Source: Brachyhypopomus gauderio
Taxonomy: Eukaryota > Chordata > Actinopteri > Gymnotiformes > Hypopomidae
Assembly: GCF_052324685.1 (NCBI RefSeq)
Contig: NC_135214.1
Span: 25,234,765-25,298,764 of the forward strand
DNA: 64,000 nt
Direction: 5' to 3'
The position numbers were made by a program, and so were the translations under genes. The notes beneath the pieces were generated by a model, which was not told the DNA's origin, searched no databases, and worked only from the letters and a program-made list of their open reading frames with translations. This document shows positions 1-15,023 of the stretch, piece after piece (position 1 is the first letter of the stretch; each line of letters starts with the position of its first letter).

Positions 1-82
1 GGGTAACACACACACGCACACGCACACACACACACAACACACACACACACACACACCACAGATAGAGCTCACGCACTTGGGG

Positions 83-117
<35 letters not shown>

Positions 118-240
118 ACAGATAGAGCTCACGCACTTGGGGAAACACACACACACACACACATACCACAGATAGAGCTCATGAGCCTGGGGTAACACAC
201 ACACACCCACCACAGATAGAGCTCATGAGCTTGGGATAAC

Positions 241-282
<42 letters not shown>

Positions 283-320
283 AAACATACACACCACAGA
301 TAGAGCTCACGCACTTGGGG

Positions 321-364
<44 letters not shown>

Positions 365-402
365 AAACACACACACCACAGATAGAGCTCACGCACTTGG
401 GG

Positions 403-493
<91 letters not shown>
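1..493. repeat. Compound (CA)n minisatellite
   Basis: Alternates (CA)n tracts of changing length with a unique-looking spacer (ACCACAGATAGAGCTCAC, then GCACTTGGGG), repeated about six times. The last CA tract is about 90 bases. It is intronic to C7; the open frames through it (Cys-Val or Thr-His runs) are not genes. Confidence 0.95.
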
Positions 494-495
<2 letters not shown>

Positions 496-526
496 GAGCT
501 CTGACTGTATTGTCCTCACCTACAAG

Positions 527-665
527 GTTCGATGCAGTAAGACAGCAGTTCAGAGGGTCTGTGATTAACACTAAGAGCTTTGGTGGTCAGTGTCGGAAAA
601 CTTTTAGTGGAGACCATCAAGACTTCTACAGACTGCCTCAAAGTGTCCTCACATACACCTTCCAG
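527..665 (+). CDS. c7: C7 exon: MACPF, first in window
   Basis: Encodes [17 protein letters not shown] through [14 protein letters not shown]. The acceptor is the AG at 525-526, only about 33 bases after a long (CA)n tract; the donor GTAAGA follows 665. It enters with one base completing a Gly codon and ends in phase 0. The acceptor is chosen by homology to C7. Confidence 0.85.
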
Positions 666-3031
666 GTAAGAGGAACAAAGACTTCAAAAAGAGGGGTGTG
701 GGGGAGGGGCCACTGAGGAGGGGTGTGGGGAGTGGCCATGAAGGAGGGGTTTGGAGGAGGGGGCTGCTGAGTCAGATCAGGGATTAGCAACCACATGACT
801 CCAGGAGTAGATGTGAATCGTGGGAGGTTGATAGGAACAGGCTCCACCCCCAGGTATGAAAAGCCTGCCCCTTTTTGTCTATCAGACTTATAATACCACA
901 TGAGTTCACTGAGGTAATGTGGGGTAAGCATTTTTATAATCAATACAAAATTTTACCAAAAGCCAAAGCAGTATAGTTCAGATCAAACTCAAGTTCTGGT
1001 TATATTACAGCAAGGCCTTAGAGTAGTCCAGTCTGGAAGTGATAAATGCATGAACCTATGAAGATGGTATGTTCATAATCTTTGCAATGATCCTGCATTG
1101 GAAAAACAAGTCAAAGAAACATCTCTCTGTTGTAGAGATGTAACTAAAGATGTTCACTGATGGATCAAAGCATCCACAGGGCTGATTGGATTTCCTCTCC
1201 TCACAGCAGCTGATTGGCTGTTGAAATGGACGACATGTTTAGCTGAACCAGAAAATTGAATGCAAACTGACACGGATTTAACTGCTTTATTTTAAATCAT
1301 CTTTAAGGTAAACGCTAAAAATGACTTTTCAAATGAGTTCTACAAAAGCACGTGGCACTACATGAAGAACGTGGAAAATCGTGAGACAACAAAAGGCACA
1401 ACCTACGGTCACAATCACTTCACCTCAAAGGAAGTCCTGGACATTATGAAGGTAACAGTTATCATTTTACATGGTAGAGTTGTGGTCATCTCCTTTAAAA
1501 CACACCCAGACGTGTTATATGTATCGTAGATGTCGACTGAGCCAGCACTGTGTGGTCTCTGATAATGTCTCCCACCAGGCCAGGCAGCTGGTGGAGATTA
1601 CCAGCAAAATAGACGTGGCACAGTTTCAGAACCAGCCCCCAGAGTACCTTCCTCTCTCAGAGGCATTCTGGAAGGTTCTCTCGTCCCTGCCTGTGGTATA
1701 CGACTATGCTGCCTACCGTAGCGTGCTGGAAAGCTTTGGGACGCACTACCTGGCTGAAGGCACCCTGGGAGGGCGTTTCCATGCACTGTTGTACTTGAGC
1801 CAAGAGTTGGAGACAAAGAGCAGTAAGAGGTTTTCACACTGTTCAGTCTCACGTGCTGGGGTTCAACACTGTTCAGTCTCACGTGCTGGGGTTCAACACT
1901 GTTCAGTCTCACGTATGGGGTTTCAGCACTGTTCAGTCTCACGTGCTGGGGTTCAACACTGTTCAGTCTCACGTGCTGGGGTTCAACACTGTTCAGTCTC
2001 ACGTGCTGGGGTTCAACACTGTTCAGTCTCACGTATGGGGTTTCAGCACTGTTCAGTCTCACGTGCTGGGGTTCAACACTGTTCAGTCTCACGTATGGGG
2101 TTTCAGCACTGTTCAGTCTCACGTGCTGGGGTTCAACACTGTTCAGTCACACGTATGGGGTTTCAGCACTGTTCAGTCTCACGTGCTGGGGTTCAACACT
2201 GTTCAGTCTCACGTGCTGGGGTTCAACACTGTTCAGTCTCACGTGCTGGGGTTCAACACTGTTCAGTCTCACGTATGGGGTTTCAGCACTGTTCAGTCTC
2301 ACGTGCTGGGGTTCAACACTGTTCAGTCACACGTATGGGGTTTCAGCACTGTTCAGTCTCACGTGCTGGGGTTCAACACTGTTCAGTCACACGTATGGGG
2401 TTTCAGCACTGTTCAGTCTCACGTGCTGGGGTTCAACACTGTTTAGTCACACGTGCTGGGGTTCAGCACTGTTCAGTCTCACATGCTGGGGTTCAACACT
2501 GTTCAGTCACACGTGTGAGGTTTCAGCACAGTTCAGTCACACGTGCGGAGTTTCAGCACTGTTCAGTCTCACGTGTTGGGATTCAGCACTGTTCTGTCTC
2601 ACGTGCTGGGGTTCAGAGGTCCTATGTGTCCTGTGAGACAGTGAAAGCAACATTCCACACACTGCACCCTAGGAGAGGTTCACTTGAACTGGTCAGTGCT
2701 GTTTTTTATAAAGGTTTATTGTGTTGTGTAATGTTGGACACCCTCATTCCTGGCCCTGTCCTTTTTCCTCTTCCTTTATGCACACAGAACACCAGATAAT
2801 AGATTTTTTGGAGTGTGTTACAAAAACCCACACGGTCCTGTTCTTCATCTCGTGGACCACTACGGACTGCACAGAGGATTACAGGAGTATAGAAGCAGAA
2901 GGGGACAATTACAGTAAGACATTTTCTCCTGAATGACTTCAGACATGTTGTGTCTAGTCCTCCCTTGAGGAACAGTGCTGTGGTGTGTGCTTGTCCCAGC
3001 ATGCTGTGTGTGTGAATGTGTGTGTGTGTGA

Positions 3032-3114
<83 letters not shown>

Positions 3115-4317
3115 AGAGCACTTTAGTGATGTGAGGGTAGTACAGGGGAGGGCACGTGGAGGACATCCAGCTTACATCGCCAAGCTCAGCGCTATCGACA
3201 TCACCAAAGGTGAGGAGAACCGGAAGAGCTTCAGCATGTGGGCGGGCTCAGTGAAGGACATGCCCATACCCATCAGCCAGAAGGTTCGATCTGCAAAACA
3301 TCACACCTCTCACCAACTGCCTTACATTTACATTTCATATACACATTCACATTACACCTACACATTTACATTTACATTACACATACACATTTACATTACA
3401 CCTACACATTTACGTTTACATTACACATACACATTTACTTTACACATTTACATTACACCTACACATTTACATTACCTCTAAATATTTACATTACACCTAC
3501 ACATTTACATTACATCTACACATTTACATTACACCTACACAATTACATTACACCTAAATATTTACATTACACCTACACATTTACATTACACCTACACATT
3601 TACATTACACCTAAATATTTACATTACACCTACACATTTAAATTACACCTACACATTTACATTACACCTAAATATTTACATTACACCTACACATTTAAAT
3701 TACACCTACACATTTACATTACAGCTACACATTTACATTACAGCTACACATTTATCATTGTACCTACACATGAATATTTACAGTGCACTTACATTTGCCT
3801 ACATAAAGATATAGAAAAGGTAAATAAAAGAAACTGAAAGAAGTGAAAGAAACAGGAATGGGTGGAGGAGGTGGTGGAGGAGATGGTGGAGGAGATGTGG
3901 TGGAGGAGGTGGTGGAGGAGGTGGTGGAGGAGATGTGGTGGAGGAGATGTGGTGGAGGAGATGTGGTGGAGGAGGTGGTGGAGGAGGTGGTGGAGGAGAT
4001 GTGGTGGAGGAGATGTGGTGGAGGAGATGTGGTGGAGGAGGTGGTGGAGGAGATGTGGTGTGCTTACGGTCTCTGTGTGGAGCAGATTCGGCCCCTGTAC
4101 GAGCTGGTGAAGGAGGTGCCTTGTGCAGGGCTGAAGAAGGTCCTGCTGAAACGGGCCCTGGAGACCTACCTGAGAGAGGAGGACTCCTGCCGCTGCAGAC
4201 CCTGCTCCAACAACGGCCTGGTCATGGTCCAGGATGGAGCATGTGTGTGTGTGTGTAAACCGGGAACATCTGGCTCCGCCTGTGAAAGTGGAAGTCCACT
4301 AGATGAGCAGCCAGGTA

Positions 4318-4366
<49 letters not shown>

Positions 4367-4450
4367 GTATATAATAAATAAAATGATGTTTGTATAGAAT
4401 ATGTAGTTAGTGTAGATGTACCAACAGTGCCATGTGCATACTTTTGTTTG

Positions 4451-4503
<53 letters not shown>

Positions 4504-7500
4504 GGGTGATCCATGGAGGGTGGGCCTGCTGGTCTCCGTGGAGTTCTTGTTCTGAAGGTAGACGTAGGCGTACACGCTCCTGCAGTCGCCCTGCGCCCCA
4601 GAACGGGAGAGAGTGTGGAGGCAACGCAGAGGAGACCACACCCTGCGAGAGTGAGCATGAACTAGACTACCTACGGTGAGGAAGAGCACTCCTGATTACA
4701 GAGCACTCCAGATTACAGAGCACTCCTGATTACAGAGCACTCCTGATTACAGCCAGGCTCTGTCACACCCTTTCTGTTCAAGACCATCAGGCCACTGAAC
4801 ATCTCAGGGTTCTGGAGTTGAGTGTGTTGAGTAATAAATGGGTTGTCATTTGTTTGTAGTACAATGGAGCCTCATTGCTTTGCTATAGACCTGATACCAA
4901 GAAAGAAGTGCAGTCATCCACCCGGCCTCTTCAACGGGTTTGTGTTGGTGAGAAAACCTGATTTCATCTGTCTGTTCTTAAGTGCCTCTCAGTTTTTGAG
5001 TGCCTCTCTTTTTTTAAATGTCTCTTTGCAATGTTCATTTTTTTAATGTCTCTATCTGCAATGTTCAGTGTTTCAGTTCACTGTTCCTCTAACCCTGTTC
5101 CGCAGGAACCCAAAGACTTTTATGCTGTGGGCAGTAAGGTTGAGTACTCCTGCATTGATGGCTACCATCTGACCGGAGATCCCATGGCTGAATGCACAGA
5201 GGAAGAGACCTGGAAGAGACATCCAATGGAATGCAAGAGTACGGCAGTGTTGTTTTAGTTGGCCTTTATATCCCTGGTTGTGATAGTGTAGTGGGGTGGC
5301 CTTTTGTCGTGGACTAACCCCCACCTCTCTTAGAAACAGAAACTCTGCCCCAGCAGATGGGGTTAGACTCAGGCTTTATGAATGAGAGTAGAACTTTGGT
5401 TCTTTGGTCCATCTGATGTTCAGCGATCTTCATGGTCTGATCCATACATACATTCTTCCATTCTGATCATGGAGGTTTCACCGGGTCGTGGCATCACAGA
5501 CACATTCTTGATCTTGTTATGAAGCTCACTGGTGTTCTGACACAACACTGCCACCTACTGGTACTCATACACTACACTGCCACTGTTACCGCATATTGGA
5601 CATATATGATCCTACTTAAGAAGCAAATTTACTCATGGTTTTTACTTGTTTTTCTTTCCCTCTGGTAGGGACGACATGTGGCCCACCAATCCTCCCCGTG
5701 GGTGTCACTGGCACACCCTGGAACGTGAGCTACAGGATTGGAGAATCTGTCCTCCTGAGCTGCCCCACAGGGACCAGGATAGATGGCCCGGGCGAGATTC
5801 TGTGCAACTCTGGCCTGTCCTGGTCACCTGAACCAAAAAACACAAAATGTGTTGCAGGTAACACCCTAATAACATCCAGGTAACACCCTAATAACATCCA
5901 CACCCCTAAAAACATCCAGCTAACATCATAATAACATCCAGCTAACACCCTAATAACATCCACACCCCTAAAAACATCCAGCTAACATCATAATAACATC
6001 CAGCTAACACCCTAATAACATCCAGGTAACACCTTGATGCAGGACCCTGATTGAGGGGTGTGAGGAAGGTTACCCTGGTGGAGGTCACTTCAGGGCAATG
6101 TGTAATGAGGGCTTCAAATGCTATTTGATATTTTGTGCTTTTGACACACAAAACATGGGTTAGTGGTTTCTTCTGTATCAGAGTTTGAGGGTTTCTTTAT
6201 TTGAGCATGTGTCATGGTTTAGATGTTGGGTGAGCTTTAGTGTTTCTGCTACAGCTACAGAACGTCCGGCTCTGGCCCGGTGCCAGCCATGGGAACAACA
6301 GGCCCAGGGCAAATGCGTCTGTAAAGTTCCTCATGAGTGCAGGTATGGATTCAGCCACATTCAGTCTCACAGCTAGCCCAACTCAATCACACGGCTAGCC
6401 CAACTCAATCACATGGATAGCCCAACTCAATCACACAGCTAGCCTAACTCAATCACACAGCTCAGCTAGCCTAACTCAATCACAGACCTAGCCTTACTCA
6501 TACAGCCAAGAACCGTTCACTCATGTTATAAGCCCCAACTCACCACCTACTTGGATTTTCTTTTAAGTTATTTGTTCAGTTCATCATGGTTTTGTGTCTT
6601 GATTTGGTCAATTTGCTAATGAAACATGAAAATACATAATTTTGATAAATGGCAGATAAAAAAGACGTTAAAAACAAGATTCCCAGATATTCCTGACTTT
6701 CCATGTCTGGAATAGACTTTTTAAAATTCTGTGAGAACCATGTGGTTGGTGTGTCCTTCTGTGTGTTTTCCCAAGTGTTTGGCACATTTTCATACAAGCT
6801 CACTGTATGTGGTCAGGCCCTCCCTTGATGTGTGTGTCACGCTCAAGGGCCGAACCAGCAGACAGACTGTATGTAAAGTCCGCGCACTGCACTGTCTGGG
6901 TCACCAGTACAGTGTAGCTGAGCACAGCGCCTGCCAGTGGCCACAGCCTTCTACTGCAGTCTGTCCCCAGTGCTCTCTCTGGACCACATGTGATGGTAAG
7001 ACACTGCAAAATGCCTTGCAACTCACAATGAAACAGCACTATGGTGACCGTAAACGTGTGCATCACCGCCACTCCACAGGTTTGCTTAGCATCTTGGCGG
7101 GTAGCCAAGGGTTTGATTTTCCACTCTGCAAATGTAAAGTGTAGCTAAATGAAGCATCAGTATATAATTGTAAATTGCAAATGAAGTGTCAGTCTGTAAA
7201 TGTAAAGTTTAAAGAAGTGTCAGTCTATAAAAATGAAAAAAAAAAGTAAATGTAAATGTGCCATATTTGTCAATTGTGATTTTCACCCCAAATTTGTCCC
7301 CTGCATTTACCCATCTGTGCTGTGATAATACACACACACACAAACACACACTAGTGATCACTAGAGGGCTGTGGTACACACGTGCCCAGAGCGGTGAGCA
7401 GTCCTAGCCCGGCGCCTGGGGAGCAGTTGGGGTTTAAGTGCCTTGCTTGAGGACACTTCAGTTATGGCCTGACGCCTAGGAATTTAACCCACGACCCTCT

Positions 7501-7820
7501 GGTCACAAGACCGGTTCCCTAACCACCAAACCATGACAAAAAATGTAAAGTGTAAATGAAGTGTCAGTCTTTAAATGTAAAATGTAAATGAAGTTTCAGC
7601 CAGTGATGCTGTACTCATGGTTGCAGAGGAAACGCAGACCTGTAGGTGCTGGTCACTGAATGAGTGCTCATCCCCGGACCGCTGGATTCTCGTGTGTGCA
7701 CGTCTAAGCACAGAGGACACGCCCACCACGGTCAGCGAGTGTGAGGTGGCCGTGCGACAGTGCCGAGGGGAGACGCCACATGTCGTCAGCTTGCAGCCCT
7801 GTGATGCTTCAGCTCATTAG
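527..7820 (+). CDS. c7: Complement component C7, 3' part (13 exons, 5' truncated by window)
   Basis: Secreted terminal-complement protein that joins C5b-6 and anchors the membrane attack complex in the target membrane. Thirteen exons can be joined with GT-AG introns and consistent phases: 527-665, 1308-1451, 1579-1822, 2788-2913, 3117-3283, 4086-4314, 4504-4675, 4860-4947, 5106-5238, 5669-5857, 6255-6342, 6817-6995, 7627-7820. The product (about 696 residues) runs in the C7 order: MACPF with FGTHY, EGF-like, thrombospondin type 1, two CCP/sushi and two factor-I-like modules. Human C7 is about 843 aa, so roughly the first 150 residues (signal peptide, first TSP1, LDL-receptor class A, start of MACPF) lie left of the window. 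The CCP and FIM tail rules out C8 and C9; C6 is argued against by the close match to C7 ([15 protein letters not shown]-like motif). No frameshift or internal stop is seen. Confidence 0.95.
1308..1451 (+). CDS. c7: C7 exon: MACPF, 48 codons
   Basis: Encodes [18 protein letters not shown] to EVLDIMK, the MACPF strand region that follows YTFQ in C7. Acceptor TTTAAG, donor GTAACA. Phase 0 at both ends, so skipping it would keep the frame. Confidence 0.9.
1579..1822 (+). CDS. c7: C7 exon: MACPF with FGTHY signature
   Basis: Encodes [16 protein letters not shown] to SQELETKSS and includes [13 protein letters not shown], the MACPF signature. Acceptor CCACCAG, donor GTAAGA at 1823; ends in phase 1. 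A 30-bp minisatellite starts within nine bases of the donor, and the reading frame stays open through that array. Confidence 0.93.
1831..2616. repeat. 30-bp minisatellite in C7 intron (about 26 units)
   Basis: Perfect 30-bp register. Two main variants differ at the 3' half of the unit (GTGCTGGGGTTCAACAC or GTATGGGGTTTCAGCAC). The GTGCTGGG form carries CACGTG. Because 30 is a multiple of three, long frames are open on both strands (10-residue repeats such as [10 protein letters not shown]). Confidence 0.97.
2788..2913 (+). CDS. c7: C7 exon: MACPF central segment
   Basis: Encodes [19 protein letters not shown] to [10 protein letters not shown]. Phase 1 on both sides joins it to the flanking exons (Lys codon split at each junction). 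Acceptor CACACAG, donor GTAAGA. Confidence 0.85.
3005..3110. repeat. (TG)n microsatellite before C7 exon
   Basis: Interrupted TG tract, then an uninterrupted run of about 35 repeats ending six bases before an acceptor AG. Confidence 0.97.
3117..3283 (+). CDS. c7: C7 exon: MACPF second helical cluster
   Basis: Encodes [20 protein letters not shown] to [15 protein letters not shown], matching the C7 segment ending in the WAESV-like motif. The acceptor AAACAG is directly preceded by about 80 bases of (TG)n. The donor GTTCGA is weak. Enters in phase 1, leaves in phase 0. Confidence 0.9.
3313..3770. repeat. AT-rich 17-18-bp minisatellite
   Basis: Units of the form ACATTTACATTACACCT with variants TAAATATTT and CTACACATTT, about 25 copies, in the C7 intron 3284-4085. 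Confidence 0.93.
3855..4060. repeat. GGTGGAGGAGAT purine-rich array
   Basis: Twelve-base purine-rich units (GGTGGAGGAGAT and GGTGGTGGAGGA forms), ending about 25 bases before the acceptor of the C7 EGF-like exon. G-rich on the transcribed-sense strand. Confidence 0.93.
4086..4314 (+). CDS. c7: C7 exon: end of MACPF plus EGF-like module
   Basis: Encodes [13 protein letters not shown], then a Cys-rich EGF-like segment ([29 protein letters not shown]). Acceptor GGAGCAG follows a GGTGGAGGAGAT array; donor GTAAGC runs straight into (CA)n. Leaves in phase 1. Confidence 0.95.
4320..4361. repeat. (CA)n at C7 donor
   Basis: About 21 CA repeats beginning at position +6 of the intron, immediately after the GTAAG donor. 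Confidence 0.97.
4453..4501. repeat. (TG)n at C7 acceptor
   Basis: About 24 TG repeats directly followed by the TAG acceptor of the TSP1 exon. Complementary to the CA tract at the other end of the same 189-bp intron. Confidence 0.97.
4504..4675 (+). CDS. c7: C7 exon: second thrombospondin type 1 module
   Basis: Encodes [15 protein letters not shown], an Arg-rich RRRRTRSC stretch and [12 protein letters not shown], the WxxWxxWxxC layout of a TSP1 repeat with C-mannosylation-type tryptophans. Acceptor TGTAG sits directly on a (TG)n tract; donor GTGAGG. Confidence 0.96.
4683..4755. repeat. Short 18-bp repeat
   Basis: About four copies of ACAGAGCACTCCTGATT in the C7 intron after the TSP1 exon. 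Confidence 0.85.
4860..4947 (+). CDS. c7: C7 exon: first half of CCP/sushi 1
   Basis: Encodes [17 protein letters not shown] to GLFNGFVL, corresponding to the LEPHCF region that opens the first CCP of C7. Acceptor TTTGTAG, donor GTGAGA. The split Arg codon at the 5' junction is restored. Confidence 0.92.
5106..5238 (+). CDS. c7: C7 exon: second half of CCP/sushi 1
   Basis: Encodes [24 protein letters not shown] and TWKRHPMEC, the usual CCP Tyr/Cys/Trp/Cys pattern. Acceptor CCGCAG, donor GTACGG; leaves in phase 1. Confidence 0.93.
5669..5857 (+). CDS. c7: C7 exon: CCP/sushi 2
   Basis: Encodes [11 protein letters not shown], a VLLSCPTG core and [12 protein letters not shown]: one whole CCP in one exon. 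Acceptor TGGTAG, donor GTAACA, phase 1 to phase 1. The downstream intron begins with a 22-bp-type repeat. Confidence 0.95.
5861..6036. repeat. 22-bp-type repeat
   Basis: Units AACATCCAGGTAACACCCTA and AACATCCACACCCCTAAA, about eight copies. Starts at the donor itself: GTAACACC of the donor recurs in each unit (CAGGTAACACC), giving decoy donor-like copies. Confidence 0.9.
6255..6342 (+). CDS. c7: C7 exon: start of factor-I-like module 1
   Basis: Encodes [18 protein letters not shown] to [10 protein letters not shown], the first part of FIM1. Acceptor GCTACAG, donor GTATGG; phase 1 to phase 2. A second AG lies six bases on, but only the first keeps the frame and length. Confidence 0.9.
6362..6497. 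repeat. CTAGCCCAACTCAATCACA repeat
   Basis: About six imperfect copies of a 21-22-bp unit in the C7 intron 6343-6816. Confidence 0.88.
6817..6995 (+). CDS. c7: C7 exon: factor-I-like modules
   Basis: Encodes [37 protein letters not shown] and [10 protein letters not shown]. Cys spacing matches the end of FIM1 and the start of FIM2 of C7. Acceptor GGTCAG, donor GTAAGA; leaves in phase 1. Confidence 0.93.
7250..7545. mobile_element. SINE-like dispersed teleost repeat
   Basis: Contains landmarks I recognise from a very common teleost interspersed repeat: CCCTGCATTTACCCATCTGT, an ACTAGTGATCACTAG palindrome, GAGCAGTTGGGG, GCCTTGCTTGAGGACACTTC and a GGTTCCCTAACCACCAAACC end. It sits within short AAATGTAAAGT repeats in the last C7 intron. 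The exact family name and ends were not resolved. Confidence 0.7.
7627..7820 (+). CDS. c7: C7 terminal coding exon
   Basis: Encodes [14 protein letters not shown] to the C-terminal [12 protein letters not shown] and a TAG stop at 7818-7820. Matches the last FIM, with the C7-like ending of a Cys followed by a short tail. Acceptor GTTGCAG. Confidence 0.95.
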
Positions 7821-7894
7821 GTGAGGTGTTCAAACACCTCATCACCACCTTTCCCCTGGACAGAAGAACGGCCATAATCCACCATTTACCTTCA

Positions 7895-7900
7895 AATAAA
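7895..7900 (+). terminator. c7: C7 poly(A) signal
   Basis: AATAAA 75 bases after the C7 stop codon, the first canonical signal downstream. Predicts a very short 3' UTR; a further AATAAA-like stretch lies near 8090. Confidence 0.7.
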
Positions 7901-9470
7901 GGAAGACGCCACATTCTTATTCTAGAACTGTTGTGTTTTCTGGAAACACGCTGCTTTGTTCAGTCTGACTCTTGACACTACAGCAGACCAAACATACATA
8001 CAGCAATCTGCTCATTTACTCGACTGCATTCATTACTGAATGTATCTTTATTTAAGGCTTGGAAAATGACTATACAGTATTATTATATTATAATAAATAA
8101 TTATATACTTATATTGTGTATGACAAACAACAGATGTGGAACCAGTGCTCCCAGTTCAGATGAGTAAATACAGTGGTTTGGGTCGGTTTGGGTGTTGGCA
8201 GGACACACCGCCGTAATCAGCCAACGTTCCTCTCTCTGCCAGCAGACAGACAGGCAGACACGCAGACAGACCCCATGTCACCAGTGCCAGTAATTAAACG
8301 CCTGCATGAGTAGCAGTTTTTATTTACATGATCCACTCACTACAGGCTAAATCAAGTGCAGACAACCAACCGCCGTCAGGATCAGGATCAGATCTAGATC
8401 TGGATCAGATCTGGATCGGGATCAGATCAGGATCAGTCTTATTAATAACACATTTATACACTCCTTTTTTTTACTTAAACCAATGGACATAACTGGTTGA
8501 AAATAAAAGCAGAAAAACCTGCTCTGCGTCAGTTAATGAAGATGAGTTTGTTACTCTTAAGGGCTGTCGGGCACCCGCTGTGAGCGGACACTGCTGCAGT
8601 GCGTCATTCTACTGCTGTGCCCCCTGCTGGCCACTAGGTGGTGTCGAAACACCTCGACTCGCGAAGAAAGCGATTCAAATGCTTCGAAATGTTATAATCC
8701 AATATAATCGATTCCTGTATCCTGTATATGATCGTATTATTATTAAACATTAAACACACACCAGGCCTTCAACATAACACTTGTAGTATTGTTTTCACTG
8801 ACTATAATCCAAAACTGTATAAACAGCTCCTCAAGTCCAGTCTTTGCCAAATGTGACATTTCATTATTATAACGCATCATGCATGAACCTCATCACCAAC
8901 TCTTACTCACAGCACTGGCATTTGATGTTCATCCTCGACAGGGGCTCTGGTCCAAAAAGCCCAGCTCAGTTGATCAGTGAACAGCAGTAGTGCCAGCTTC
9001 TGTCGGAAATGTTTCCCGATTTCTCAGTCAGTCTGTGTGACTGGAATACATTTATTTCAATCCCTTATCCATGAATTTCTGGAGCAAAGTTTTAATAGGT
9101 TATTGATTGTGCATACAATGTGCTGAATGTGAAGAACCATATTAGCATTACAGTAAACATGAGAAAGAGTGTTTTGCATTCTGTCTCATATTGAAAGGGC
9201 AAACACAGCGGCCTGTTTTCTGAAAAACGTGTATGAAGGCAAAGTGAACCTTACCTCCGTGTTTATTTTTCTTACTATAGCTAAGTACTCTGCTGTTTTC
9301 GATACTGAGCGTTCAGTCATTTCAGTAAACGCAGATGGAGAAGTTCAGTTATCAAATGGCAAACGGTCTTGTCTTTGTAATGGAATCATGATAGGATATT
9401 TCTGCTCTAATTTACCATTGCCTCTAAATTAATATATTACCATCAGTCATGCACAGATAAGCAGAAAGCG
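7901..9470. other. Intergenic between C7 and RGS7BP
   Basis: No gene is recognised. Holds a GATC-rich short repeat near 8376-8436, a CCCCCTGCTGGCCACTAG motif near 8620 and AT-rich DNA. The 87-residue frame at 9169-9432 has no recognisable features. Confidence 0.6.
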
Positions 9471-9472
9471 CG

Positions 9473-9475
9473 CGT

Positions 9476-9540
<65 letters not shown>
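9473..9540. repeat. (CA)n microsatellite
   Basis: About 31 CA repeats downstream of RGS7BP. Confidence 0.97.
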
Positions 9541-9542
<2 letters not shown>

Positions 9543-9870
9543 GCCAAGATAACCAGTGTGAGGCTAAACACATTGGAATCATTGGAAAAGTTTTATTGTC
9601 TGTGTAAAATGCCACAGTTTTAATCCTGCCCCTATCCTAACTTCAACCTCAACCTCAGTCCCAACCCAAAGCCCAGCTCCAGCCTGAGACAAACCAAACC
9701 TTGGCCCACCCCACCTCCCCAGCACCAGTCCCCCAGACGTGTTTGGCTTACTGCTCCAGTCAACCCAGTCAACTAAGATGTCTTAAAATAATCAGATTTT
9801 AAAAGCAGTGTTGAATGCTACACTTACATTAAGCATTAGTGTACAACTTCAGGATTTCTATTTATATAGA

Positions 9871-9876
9871 TTTATT
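9871..9876 (-). terminator. rgs7bp: Candidate RGS7BP poly(A) signal
   Basis: AATAAA on the - strand, about 715 bases after the stop codon. Another lies at 9592-9597. Which is used cannot be told. Confidence 0.35.
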
Positions 9877-10588
9877 TATATGTACAAAGGCTTTTTCAGG
9901 TATTTCATATCCCTAAAGATGGACAAAAACAGAAAAACAATTACAGGTTTTTCGGTTTATGGAAGACTAAACAATAGTGTAATAAACAATAGTGTAATCT
10001 ATAGTGAAATAAAGAATAGCGCAATAAATGTACAGGCGAAATGCAGGGACCCGAGACAAGACCAAACATGTCCACCGTTTGTATATGTTGTACCATGATA
10101 CCTCCAGGCAGTAATAGATGAAGAAAACAGCTCTGGAGCTATGAGAGTTCCCACCAGTTGTTCCCACCAAATGTCCCAGTTTCCGATCTGCAACAAGCAT
10201 GCAAAATTAACTGTAGAATAGTGCATTTTAAATGACCAGCAGGGGGAGCTATGGAGCAAGATAAACACGGCCAGTATAATCAACCTATATCAGATCTTCA
10301 GGTAGCATAATGGTGATGAAGATAAGCTACATTCACTTATATAAAAAGAAAACTGTCCGTATTAATCATATACTGGTATGTTGGTACTGTATAGATATAT
10401 TTTTATGATTAGTGATATTACAGACATATTACAGCTGTTCTATATAAACAGGAAGTTGGACAGCCCTCACCAGTAATTAAACGCACTGGTTTGGGAAATG
10501 GCAGTAATACTATTGACTGATGAATGTCACACATTATGAGGGACCATGGGAAATGTAGTCTTTGTGGCTCAATCCTGGGCAAGAGCTC

Positions 10589-15023
<4,435 letters not shown>

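Noticed and set aside
1853..2446. 197-residue frame of [10 protein letters not shown] repeats, and its - strand partner at 1598-2122
   Set aside because: Read-through of the 30-bp intronic minisatellite; the period is a multiple of three, so frames stay open by construction.
3843..4364. 173-residue frame joining Gly/Val/Glu repeats to a C7 exon
   Set aside because: The N-terminal part is the GGTGGAGGAGAT intron array; only 4086-4314 is exonic, with a good acceptor.
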